Below are positions 18,837 through 27,700 of a stretch of 64,000 nucleotides of DNA, one piece after another; the stretch's first letter is position 1; the number at the start of each line of letters is the position of its first letter. Source of the stretch: a bacterium (lineage in GTDB: Bacteria; Desulfobacterota; Deferrisomatia; Deferrisomatales; BM512). The notes beneath the pieces were generated by a model. The model made no database searches and was not told the origin of the DNA. It saw only the letters and a list, made by a program, of their open reading frames with translations. The translations under genes and the position numbers were made by a program. Location: NCBI GenBank assembly GCA_004322275.1, contig SCTA01000005.1, positions 1-64,000 of the forward strand. The letters run 5' to 3'.

Positions 18837-19904
18837 ATGAAAATCCCTATCCGCAAACTTATCTGCGCCCTAGCCCTTTTGCTTTTCGCAAAAGCTTCCT
18901 TTGCCTTAAAGCCGGACGAGACCGCCCTCTTTTACCCCACCGACGCGGCGCTGGTGAACGGCGTGTGGGAGGTTCCGGTTCACGGCTGGATCTTCGAGCC
19001 GGAGGAGGATTCGGTAAAGCGCGGATTCCTTCTCGACCTCGCCAAAAAGATGTTCGACAAAGAGCTGAGGCCGGAAGAAGAGACTCTCTTCAAACAGAGA
19101 GCGATAAGGTTTCTGGCGGACTCCGAGGAGGGCAAGAAGGTCAGCCTCTCGCTTTGTAAGAAGGAGTCAAAGGCCGCCGTCTCCTCCGAGGGCGGGCAGG
19201 TGAACCTTATTCTCACAATCCCCGAAGTGGAGCTTTGCGAAACTCAAAAAGGCTGGACCGAGGCGAGGACGGAGCCGGACGGGGGAGACGGCAGAGTCTT
19301 CACCGCCCCTGTCCAACTGGTCGAGCCGCGGGGAGTCTCCGTCGTCTCCGACATCGACGATACGATAAAGATTTCAAACGTCTTGAACCGCGAGGCGCTT
19401 TTTGAAAATACTTTTTTGCGCCCCTTCGTCCCCGTCGGCGGAATGCCGGCGGCATACCGCAAGTGGGAGAGCGAGGGTGCGAGATTTCACTACCTTTCGG
19501 CGAGTCCATGGCAGCTTTACGAGCCGCTTTTTGCCTTCCTCGAAGCGGAGGGTTTTCCCCGGGGAAGCTTATATCTGAAGTCCTTCCGCCTTACCCCTTC
19601 CGGGATCATCGAGATTACGAACCACTCCCTGGACTACAAGCTCTCCCGGCTCACCGCCCTCTTTGAACGCTATCCCGAGCGAAAATTCATCCTCGTCGGC
19701 GACAGCGGTGAGCAGGACCCCGAAATCTACGGACAGATCGCCAGGAAGGTCACTGAAAAGGTGCTGGCGATTTTCATTCGCGACGTGACCGGCGATGCCC
19801 CCGGCTCGGACCGCTACAGAAAAGCCTTCTCCGATATCCCGGAAGATAAAATCAGGATTTTCAAAGACCCCTCCGAACTGAAAGACTTCAGCCTTGCGAG
19901 ATGA
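18837..19904 (+). CDS. Exported App1-type phosphatidate phosphatase-like protein (HAD fold)
   Basis: The 355-residue protein has a clear signal peptide (residues 1-23, ending SFA). The C-terminal half carries the App1/DUF2183 catalytic motif VSDIDDTIK, with Asp172 and Asp174 as HAD nucleophile and acid. HYLSASPWQLYEPL and ILVGDSGEQDPEIY supply the conserved Ser, Lys and acidic residues of HAD motifs II-IV. Yeast App1 dephosphorylates phosphatidic acid, and bacterial relatives are usually exported. The N-terminal ~160 residues form the beta-rich domain normally fused to it. Linkage to a diacylglycerol glycosyltransferase makes a lipid substrate plausible, since the phosphatase product diacylglycerol is the acceptor of that enzyme family, though the two act on opposite sides of the inner membrane. 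Confidence 0.85.
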   Translation: MKIPIRKLICALALLLFAKASFALKPDETALFYPTDAALVNGVWEVPVHGWIFEPEEDSVKRGFLLDLAKKMFDKELRPEEETLFKQRAIRFLADSEEGKKVSLSLCKKESKAAVSSEGGQVNLILTIPEVELCETQKGWTEARTEPDGGDGRVFTAPVQLVEPRGVSVVSDIDDTIKISNVLNREALFENTFLRPFVPVGGMPAAYRKWESEGARFHYLSASPWQLYEPLFAFLEAEGFPRGSLYLKSFRLTPSGIIEITNHSLDYKLSRLTALFERYPERKFILVGDSGEQDPEIYGQIARKVTEKVLAIFIRDVTGDAPGSDRYRKAFSDIPEDKIRIFKDPSELKDFSLAR

Positions 19905-19908
19905 AAAG

Positions 19909-21438
19909 ATGCTAAAGCGCCTCTTCCTTTTTGCGGTTCTCTGCCTCGTCGGTTCGCTCTCCTTCGCCGCCGTTCCCGCAAGAGACAAGATCGCGGACGA
20001 CCTCGCGACGGTCGAGAATCTCCGAAACGGCCTTATCTCCGTGGTCGAATACGTCAGGAAGACCCCGGAGATTTTTCACCCGAAAAATCCAAAGGCCCTT
20101 CCTCCCCGAGACGACAAGGTTGCCGCGCTCCAGGTCTGGAGGCGCTTTTTGGATTACCGGATAGCGCTCGACACGATCGAAGAGGAGTACTCCGAGTACT
20201 TCTTTTCCATGGACGGCGCGACCTCCGGGGACGAAAACGCGGCCTTCGAGGTCCATTACGCAGCCTTTCTGGCCCAATACCGGTGGTCGCTGGAGTTTCT
20301 GAAGGAATTGGAAAGCTATCCCTACGCCGACACCGCCTTTAACGAGACGCTTCCAGACCTCGGCCTCCCCGCAGGCTCTTACGCCGATTTCAAGCTGCGC
20401 TTCCTGAACGTCGGCACCGCCTCCCGCTTCGCGGCGCTTAACGCCATCGACCTTCCCAACCGGAAGGGGCAGGATTTGACGGAGCGAAGTTGGATCAAGG
20501 ACGACCGGGATAGAATATGGAGTCTGGGCAAGGGCAAGGGGCTTGAGCTTACCGCCAAAAACGCTCTGGAAGTCGTGAAGGGCGTAGGGCAGGTCATCTG
20601 GCTCCCCGTCCAGACCGATATCAGCAAGTCCATGGGCCGTATGAAGGTCGCCCGCCGCGGCCAAAACCTGATTACCGCCGAACAGGCGCAGGAGCTTGGC
20701 GAGAGGCTTGAGCCGGGCGACATCTTCCTCGAACGGCGCGAATGGTACATGTCGAACGCAGGCATCCCCGGCTTCTGGACCCACGCGGCCCTCTACATCG
20801 GCACGGCAGACGATCGAAGAAAATTCTTTGGTTCGGACGAAGTTAAGGAGTGGGTGAAGGAACAAGGCGTTTCCGGCGGCGACTTTGAAGAGCTGATAAA
20901 GACCAGATTCCCCTCCGCATACACACTCTCCCTCAAGAAAGACGAGTCCGGCTATCTGATCGGCGTACTCGAAGCGATTGAAAAGGGCGTTACCTTAACT
21001 TCCCTCGTCCACTCCGCCACGGCGGACAGCGTGGCTGTCCTGCGTCCCCGTCTCCCGAAAAAAGAGAAGGCCCTTGCCGTCTTGCGCGCCTTCTCCTACG
21101 AGGGACGCCCTTACGACTATAATTTCGATTTCCTTACCGATTCCGCCCTCGTCTGCTCCGAGTTGGTCTACAAGTCCTACGAACCCGCGAAGGATTTTCA
21201 CGGTGTCGTTTTTCCGCAATCTACCGTAATGGGGCGGATCATCACCTCTCCGAACGAGTTCGCGCGGCAGTTCGACGAAGAGAAGGCGGCGGGGAAACCC
21301 CAGACCGACCTCGTGGCCTTTCTGGACGGCTACGAGGACGCGAAGAAAGCGGTCGACGCTGACGAAAAGACCTTCCGTGAAAGCTGGAGACGCCCGAAGT
21401 GGCACATCCTTGTCCAGGAAAAGCGACCGGAAAAGTAA
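19909..21438 (+). CDS. Exported YiiX-type permuted papain-like peptidase/amidase (C92-like)
   Basis: The protein has 509 residues from the ATG at 19909, four bases after the previous stop; the upstream in-frame TTG at 19894 lies inside the previous gene. A signal peptide covers residues 1-20. Residues 22-~255 are helical and not recognised. The C-terminal part fits the permuted NlpC/P60-papain fold: LEPGDIFLERR at ~267, His292 in FWTHAALYIG, and Cys416 in LVCSELVYKSY. In this fold His precedes Cys. Known members cleave amide or ester bonds in peptidoglycan or lipids. It probably acts in the periplasm. Its position directly after the App1-like phosphatase supports an envelope or lipid role, but the substrate is open. 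Confidence 0.83.
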   Translation: MLKRLFLFAVLCLVGSLSFAAVPARDKIADDLATVENLRNGLISVVEYVRKTPEIFHPKNPKALPPRDDKVAALQVWRRFLDYRIALDTIEEEYSEYFFSMDGATSGDENAAFEVHYAAFLAQYRWSLEFLKELESYPYADTAFNETLPDLGLPAGSYADFKLRFLNVGTASRFAALNAIDLPNRKGQDLTERSWIKDDRDRIWSLGKGKGLELTAKNALEVVKGVGQVIWLPVQTDISKSMGRMKVARRGQNLITAEQAQELGERLEPGDIFLERREWYMSNAGIPGFWTHAALYIGTADDRRKFFGSDEVKEWVKEQGVSGGDFEELIKTRFPSAYTLSLKKDESGYLIGVLEAIEKGVTLTSLVHSATADSVAVLRPRLPKKEKALAVLRAFSYEGRPYDYNFDFLTDSALVCSELVYKSYEPAKDFHGVVFPQSTVMGRIITSPNEFARQFDEEKAAGKPQTDLVAFLDGYEDAKKAVDADEKTFRESWRRPKWHILVQEKRPEK

Positions 21439-21482
21439 ACCAGACCATCGTGGAGCGCGTTAACGCGCGGTAAGGATGAGGT

Positions 21483-24317
21483 ATGAAGGTTCTTAAGGCT
21501 TTTGCGATAGCGGTTTTAATAGCCTTTTTTTCCGCGCAGGCATACTGCGCCTCGCCGAAGGTCTCTATTTACAGTGAGCCCGGCGAGCCGGGGTACTTTT
21601 ACCTCGAACTGCCGGAGCCGCTCGTCATTCCGCCCGATTTCAGAGTCCTGGAATGTACGTCCAGCACCAAAAACGTCTACCTGCTTACTCCGAAGACCGA
21701 GACCGCAAAAGAGCCGGGCGATCTTCCCGCCTATAAAAAAGTCCTTAAGGGCATCTACGGAAGGTTCAGCCGGGAAGGCGAAGCCGGAATAAAGGTCGCG
21801 GGCTGCGCCTGGAACGATGAAAACAAGCGGACGAAGATAGGTGACTATTCGTTTGCGATCGGCAAAGGCGCGGAAGGAAGCGAAGACCTGAAAAAGGAAT
21901 GGGGATCGGCCTGGAAAAGGGAATTCGAGTGGGCGGGGTTCAGCGCCGATTCGAGCTTCGCTTCTTATTTCAAAAAATTCGCGCCTCCCCGTTACGGCCT
22001 CGATGTCTTGCCCGCCGAGCTTCAACCCTGGGCCCTCCCTCTGGAAACCCCCGACCTTTACAGCGTCTTTTCCTCGGGGGCCGCCATTCACGAAAGCCTC
22101 CAGCTGGGAGGACTGGTCGACAGGGTCGGTCGCAACCGCCGTCCTCTGCCCCAGAACGAAAGATCCGTTCCAATCGAAGAGCTGAAAGGACCCGAGGTAA
22201 AATCCCACCCCTTCGCCGAGATGCTGGGAAGTAAGAATCCCGCCGAATCGCCCCTGGCCGGGTTCGTGCCCCAGGACCAGTACTACGTTCTCTTCAGAAA
22301 TTACGACAAGCAGATTGAGCTTTCAGATCTTTTGCGCGATAGCGGCGGGAACCTCCTCTCCATGACCGGAGGAGGGGGAGGTCGCGAATACGACGTGCGC
22401 AAAAAACTTGAAGGAAAGCTCTGCCTCGAGCAGACTTATCTCTCCCGTCTCTTCGGCTCAAGCGTCATCGGCGAGGTGGCTCTCACCGGCAGCGACCCCT
22501 TTTTCCGGGAAGGGACCTCGCTGACGGTGATTTTCGGCCTCAAAAACCCCGACGTTTTCAAAAGGCATATGGAGTCGAAATACGAGGAAGCTGCGGCGGC
22601 GAAAAAAGCGGTCAGAAGTTCCCGGAGTATAGAAGGCCATGAGGTTTTTTCCATCCTAACGCCGGACGGGGAGGTATCCTCCTTTTACGCCCAGCTTGGA
22701 AACGCCGCCATCGTCTCCACCAGCCTTAATTCCCTGACCCGCTCGCTGCTTTGCGCAAAGAAGAAGATTCCCAGCCTCGGAGAAGCCCTCGACCTGAAAT
22801 ACATAAGGACTATTTTCGCCAGGGGAGCGGAAGAGGAGGACATCTTCATCTATCTCTCCGACGCCCACATAAGAAATCTCGTGGGGCCGAGGTGGAAGAT
22901 AGAGGAGACGAGGCGGCTTCGCTGCGGGGGCAATCTCGAACTTCTCTCGAACGCGGCGCTTTGGAGAAAGATCGAAAAATCCTCCTTCGGGAGGGTGGAG
23001 CAGTTGGCCTCGGAAAAGTATCTCGGCGAAACCTCTCCCGTCTGCCCGGACGGAGGGAGCTATTCGATAGACGCACAAACCGGCGCGCCCGTCTGCTCGA
23101 TACACAACAGGCTCGGTTCGATGACCGCCATAGGGGAGATCGACATTAAGGAGGCCACCGCCGAGGAAACGCTTCTCTACGGCGACTTCGTGACGAGTTA
23201 CTCCCGCTTCTGGCGGCAGTATTTCGATCCCATCGCGATACGCGCGAAGATCGGCGGCGATCTCAGGATCGAAACGCTGATCCTCCCGCTGATAGAGAAC
23301 TCCTGGTACGACGGGATCGTCTCTTTCACGGGCAAAAAGGACGGCGACCTCCCGCTGGCGGATTTGACGGAAAATACGGTTGTGAGCCTGCGCTCGCGCA
23401 TCGCCGTCGAGGAGATAAAGAAATCCCTCGAAAACAGCGAATTGCGCTCCTTGTCTCTTTTCGGCAACTGGCTCGGCGACGAATTTTCGTTAAACGTATG
23501 CGACGGTCGGCCCTTCGTCGAACTCGGCGGTTCCATGTCCGCGCAGATGATGCGCGGAGGCGGTTCGGCCATTGAGAGGCTGACTCTCGGCTACCTGGTC
23601 ACGGCGCTCAACCTCCCGGTCTACCTCTCCGCCGAAGTCACCGACCCCGTAGCCGCCGGAAAAGCCCTGCCCGATCTATTCCTGTACTCCTTTAACCCGA
23701 GACATTTTTCTAATCAGCGGGTCGCGGAGACCTACCGGCTCGACGATTACGGCGATACGGCGGTCTATTCCAACGTCTTCGATTTCGGCTTCGTCCGCTT
23801 CAGGCTCTTTACGTCAATAATCGGCGACCGCCTCATCGTGGCCACCCGCTACGAAATACTCAAAGACCTGATCGACAAAAAGACCTTCTCCCCGGATCCG
23901 GCCGACCGTAACGGAAATATCGGCCTGACCGTCTACAAGGAAAATTTCGACGAGCTGGGAGAGACGACGGCGCGAGGCCACGCTGAGGACAGCCTCAAGG
24001 CGTGCCGGGGCAACCTTCTTCTGACCGGCCTTTTGATGGAGCAGGCGGGCGTTGAACCCGAAAAGGCGGCGGAAATCATAAACGCCTCCAAGGGGTACTC
24101 CCCCCAGTGCCCCTCCGGAGGGCGCTACCTCCCCGACGGCGAAGGGCTCGGGGCCAGATGCTCGGTGCACGGGACTCTCGGCAGGGCGATTTCATCCAGA
24201 ACAATGGACGAAACCGCGCCGGTGACGAAGCTGCTGGATTCGATAGAGCGCGCTGGCTTCACCCTGAAATTCTCCGAAGAGGGGCTGAGGGCGGTGATCA
24301 ACATCGCGAGGGATTGA
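21483..24317 (+). CDS. Large exported protein with duplicated CPxGG...C motif, unknown function
   Basis: The 944-residue product has a signal peptide (1-22, ending AYC-AS) and an ATG preceded by AAGGATG. Two similar Cys motifs stand out: Cys521-P-D-G-G-S-Y...Cys538-S-I-H541 and Cys876-P-S-G-G-R-Y...Cys893-S-V-H896. Each is followed by a Leu-Gly segment, and the surroundings also repeat (a FGLKNP/LTVYKE-type strand, then KACRGNLLLT or RLRCGGNLELL), so the protein seems to contain two copies of a ~400-residue unit. The overall look recalls DUF3352-like proteins, at low confidence. The CPxGG-CxxH pattern also occurs in pilin-like proteins as a disulfide or metal knuckle. It is the last gene before a pair of hairpins. 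Confidence 0.75.
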   Translation: MKVLKAFAIAVLIAFFSAQAYCASPKVSIYSEPGEPGYFYLELPEPLVIPPDFRVLECTSSTKNVYLLTPKTETAKEPGDLPAYKKVLKGIYGRFSREGEAGIKVAGCAWNDENKRTKIGDYSFAIGKGAEGSEDLKKEWGSAWKREFEWAGFSADSSFASYFKKFAPPRYGLDVLPAELQPWALPLETPDLYSVFSSGAAIHESLQLGGLVDRVGRNRRPLPQNERSVPIEELKGPEVKSHPFAEMLGSKNPAESPLAGFVPQDQYYVLFRNYDKQIELSDLLRDSGGNLLSMTGGGGGREYDVRKKLEGKLCLEQTYLSRLFGSSVIGEVALTGSDPFFREGTSLTVIFGLKNPDVFKRHMESKYEEAAAAKKAVRSSRSIEGHEVFSILTPDGEVSSFYAQLGNAAIVSTSLNSLTRSLLCAKKKIPSLGEALDLKYIRTIFARGAEEEDIFIYLSDAHIRNLVGPRWKIEETRRLRCGGNLELLSNAALWRKIEKSSFGRVEQLASEKYLGETSPVCPDGGSYSIDAQTGAPVCSIHNRLGSMTAIGEIDIKEATAEETLLYGDFVTSYSRFWRQYFDPIAIRAKIGGDLRIETLILPLIENSWYDGIVSFTGKKDGDLPLADLTENTVVSLRSRIAVEEIKKSLENSELRSLSLFGNWLGDEFSLNVCDGRPFVELGGSMSAQMMRGGGSAIERLTLGYLVTALNLPVYLSAEVTDPVAAGKALPDLFLYSFNPRHFSNQRVAETYRLDDYGDTAVYSNVFDFGFVRFRLFTSIIGDRLIVATRYEILKDLIDKKTFSPDPADRNGNIGLTVYKENFDELGETTARGHAEDSLKACRGNLLLTGLLMEQAGVEPEKAAEIINASKGYSPQCPSGGRYLPDGEGLGARCSVHGTLGRAISSRTMDETAPVTKLLDSIERAGFTLKFSEEGLRAVINIARD

Positions 24318-24709
24318 ACGGGGCGGTCAATCCCCTGGTAGCGGCCCCCCTGTGGTTGGTGATCATCACCATGTCGATGGCGAAGACGCTGAGGAGGGAG
24401 AGCACCGCCTTTTTGCGTGCTGAAAGCATTGGCGACGGGTTGCTCATCCCGTGCCGGGCCTAATTTTTGCCGGGTTCGGCAAAATCCTGTGGAAGAAGGT
24501 AAGCGCGGGTGAACTTACCCGCGCGGATGCCGAAACCATCACTGCCGTCACACAGCCCGACACAACGTAACGGCCCAAAAATTTCAACTGGATTTTCTTT
24601 AGCGGAGGAATATATTGGTCAGCCAAAGAGTTTTTTAGTCACTGGCGAAGTTTATACCTTCTACAGGCTTAAAAATAAGCTGAGTCAATTTTTGCCGTAA
24701 GGGGCTGCG
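24318..24709. other. 392-bp intergenic region with tandem hairpins
   Basis: The region holds GGTGAT-C-ATCACC, a perfect 13-base odd palindrome, at 24358-24370. Two perfect hairpins with 8-bp stems follow and are annotated separately. No gene is convincing: a 48-codon minus-strand ORF from 24447 has one hydrophobic segment but no ribosome site. The part after ~24560 is AT-rich and should carry the promoter for the alpha-2-macroglobulin operon. Confidence 0.5.
24465..24524 (+). terminator. Tandem hairpins, possible terminator of the envelope operon
   Basis: Hairpin 1: TTTTGCCG-GGTT-CGGCAAAA (24465-24484). Hairpin 2: GCGCGGGT-GAACTT-ACCCGCGC (24503-24524). Both stems are perfect 8-mers. Neither is followed by a long T run, so classic intrinsic termination is uncertain; RNA stability or protein binding are alternatives. 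Confidence 0.45.
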
Positions 24710-27700
24710 ATGTTCTCATGGCGCTTGTTCAACCGAATTGCCCTTTCCCTCCTTTTCGCAGCCTGCCTCCTTGCTGTTCCGGCGGCGGCACAACCCGGCA
24801 GCCAGTTCACCATTACCGGGATCGAGGTCAAGGAGTGCTGCGAAGCCGGAAGAACGGTTTCGATCACTTTCTCCGACAAGATTACTGCCAACGACGCTTA
24901 TAGCCGGCTACACTTTGTTCCGCCCGTTCCCTCGGCCAACGAAAAATTGTCAAGCGACGACAAGGTCCTTATTGTCCACGGGCAGTTCCGCACAGGCACA
25001 ACTTACTCGGTCCGCTTTTCAGGGGGTTTCGTCTCCGCCTCGGGGAAACCTTACGTGGCGTCCAGGCAGAGTTTCGAGGTTCCCCACCTGCCTCCCGCTC
25101 TGCGCTTTTCCGGACTCGGCTCTGTCGTCGAGCGAAACAGCCGCCAACTCGTCCACTTCGATGTCCTGAACGTCGATTCCACCCTTCTGGAAACCGTTAC
25201 GGTGCCGCCTCTCACCGCACTGGCGCTTGGATTTTACGGCGGAAAAAAAACGTGGGATATCGAAAGCGCCGCCAGCGTCAGCGATCTTTTTAAAAAAGAG
25301 CTGCCGGGCGACAGCCCGCTTCGCGCCGGCGTCTACGAAATCTCTCAGAGAAAGGATGTGTTCGACACCAAGGGGAAAGAGGACTTTGAGCAGTCCTTTT
25401 CAATTCCCCTGTCGGAACGTCCGGATAAGGCTAAGGGGCAAATAGTCCTTGCCCGCGTGCTCGACAACGCCAAAGGCAAAAACACCGTCTCCGAGCCGTC
25501 GATTTTCAACATTACCGATCTTGGAGCGACCCTTGTCTCCAGCAACAGGGAAACTCTTGTCTGGGTGACTTCGCTTACGACGGGTTTGCCGGTCAAGAAC
25601 GTGAAGATTTTCGCGGTTTGCCAGGACGGCTGGATATTCGAGGCGGGAAATACGGATGCCGACGGTGTGCTGAATATCCAGGGGGGCGACAAAAACGGCG
25701 TGAGGGTAGCCCGGACACAATCCTTCCTCAGGAAAGGGTTGGCCGAGTCCCTGGAATCAGGGACTTTCCCGTGCCTTCCCGATAAAATAGAAGCCATTCT
25801 CGCAGTAACGGGCGACGACGTGGCTATCGCCGCCACTCCCGCCAATCCCGCGTGGCGCATCTCCTTTCCCGGCATAAGGCAGACCTCGTCGCCCTCCGAG
25901 CAGCCGCGTCCGGCGAACGCGCAGATTTTTACCGAGCGCGGTGTCTACCGCCCGGGCGACAAGGTGTTTTTCAAGGGGACGGTCCGCCGCTACCGCGAAG
26001 GCGCCATCGAGCCTCCGGCGGGAGATGCCTGCAATCTTGAGATAACCGATTCCAGGGGACGGAAGATACACGAGTCGGAGACGCCCCTCTCGGCTTTCGG
26101 CACCGCCTCGGGTGAATTTATCGTCCCTCCCTCCTCGCCGCTGGGTGAGTACCGCATCGAGATGCGGCTCAAGGAGGGCGGACAGTCCGCCGTGACCACT
26201 TTCCGGGTGGAGGAGTTCCAGCCACCCCGCCATTTCGCGCGGGTGGGGTTCGCACAGGAGAAACGCAAAGACGACTCCTACGTGAACCGGACGGTCGAGA
26301 TGACCTTTCTAAAAGTGACCGTCGAAGGCGGTTACTACGCCGGTGGACCGGTGAAGAACGGCCGAGTGCGCTGGCAGCTTACCTACGGCCCCTCGGCTCA
26401 TCAGGTAGCTGATTACGAAGACTACATCTTCGGCCACGAGGGGGACCGGGACACGGGTGAAAGGGCAGAGCCCCTGGAGTCGGGCGAAAGTTTTCTCGAC
26501 GCCTCGGGTAAGCTCTCCCTTGAATTCCCGGTTTCGCGCGAGGTCCTTTCCGGCGAGCGCAACCTGGTTGTTTCCGCCACGGTACTCGATTTCGACGGGA
26601 AGGCCGCCAGTACAACGCAGAGCTGGCAGGCGCCCATCCCCTACCAGATCGGCATAATGAGCCACCCCGGTTCTATCTCCGCCGAGCAGGAGCAGCAGCT
26701 TAGGGCGATCGTCATCGAAAAGGACGGTGAAAGGATTGCCAAGGGGACGCTATCGGTGGAAGTCCTTCGCCAGAGCTGGAATTATTTCAGGAAGCGCAAC
26801 CTCTCCGGCAACGAGTACTGGGTAAGCGAACAGGTATGGAAGCGCAGCAGCCTCACCGAAGTGGATATCTCGGATTCCGTTGCTAAGTACTCCGTCGCCT
26901 TCGACTGGGGCGGGGAATACCTTGTGCGCTTCTCCTACCGCGCCGAGGACGGCGGCGTCTACTCTTCCGCGACCCGCTACAACGTTAACTGGGGTTCCTG
27001 GGAGGACAGCTACTCTTCGAGGGATGAGCAGCGCTACACGAAGGTTTCCCTCGCGCCCGACAGAAACCAGTACAAGCCGGGACAGACGGCGCGGCTGCGC
27101 ATAGGGGCTCGCCGCAAGGCGACTGCTTACCTCTACACCCTTGAGAGGCAGGGGATACTGGAATACAAGGTGTACACTCCAAAAGACGGGATGCAGGAGC
27201 TTGAGGTAAAGATAAAGAAGGACCACCTGCCGAACGTCTTCGCCTCGCTCGTGGGAACGATTCCGCGCGGATCCTTCCCCGTCTACTCGGGAAAGATCGA
27301 CGATGGCTTCCCTACCTTCATGCACGGCGTCACCAATCTTCAGGTCGTGACGAAATCGACCGGCATCACCGTGGAAATAGCGCCGGAGAAGAAGATTCTG
27401 GAGGCGGAGCCGGGGCAGGAGGTAACGCTAACCCTGGCCGCGACCGCCGAAGGCAGCGCAGGGGTTCAGGCGGAACTGGCAGTCGCCGTTGTCGATGAAT
27501 CCGTCCTCGCGCTTACCGGCTACCGTACTCCCGACCTCAAAGGGTTGACCAGGTTCGACATTCCTCTCGGCGTTTTTCTAACCGACCTTCGCCTCTTCAT
27601 GCTGCCCCAGACCCCCTACCGCACGGTGCGCAACGAAGCGCTCACCGGAGGCAGCGAAGGCGACGGAGCGCCGCTCGAAACGAGAAAACGCTTCGAGCCG

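Noticed and set aside
24302-24447. 48-codon minus-strand ORF with one hydrophobic stretch
   Set aside because: It has no ribosome site, overlaps the end of the 944-residue protein gene and resembles nothing known.
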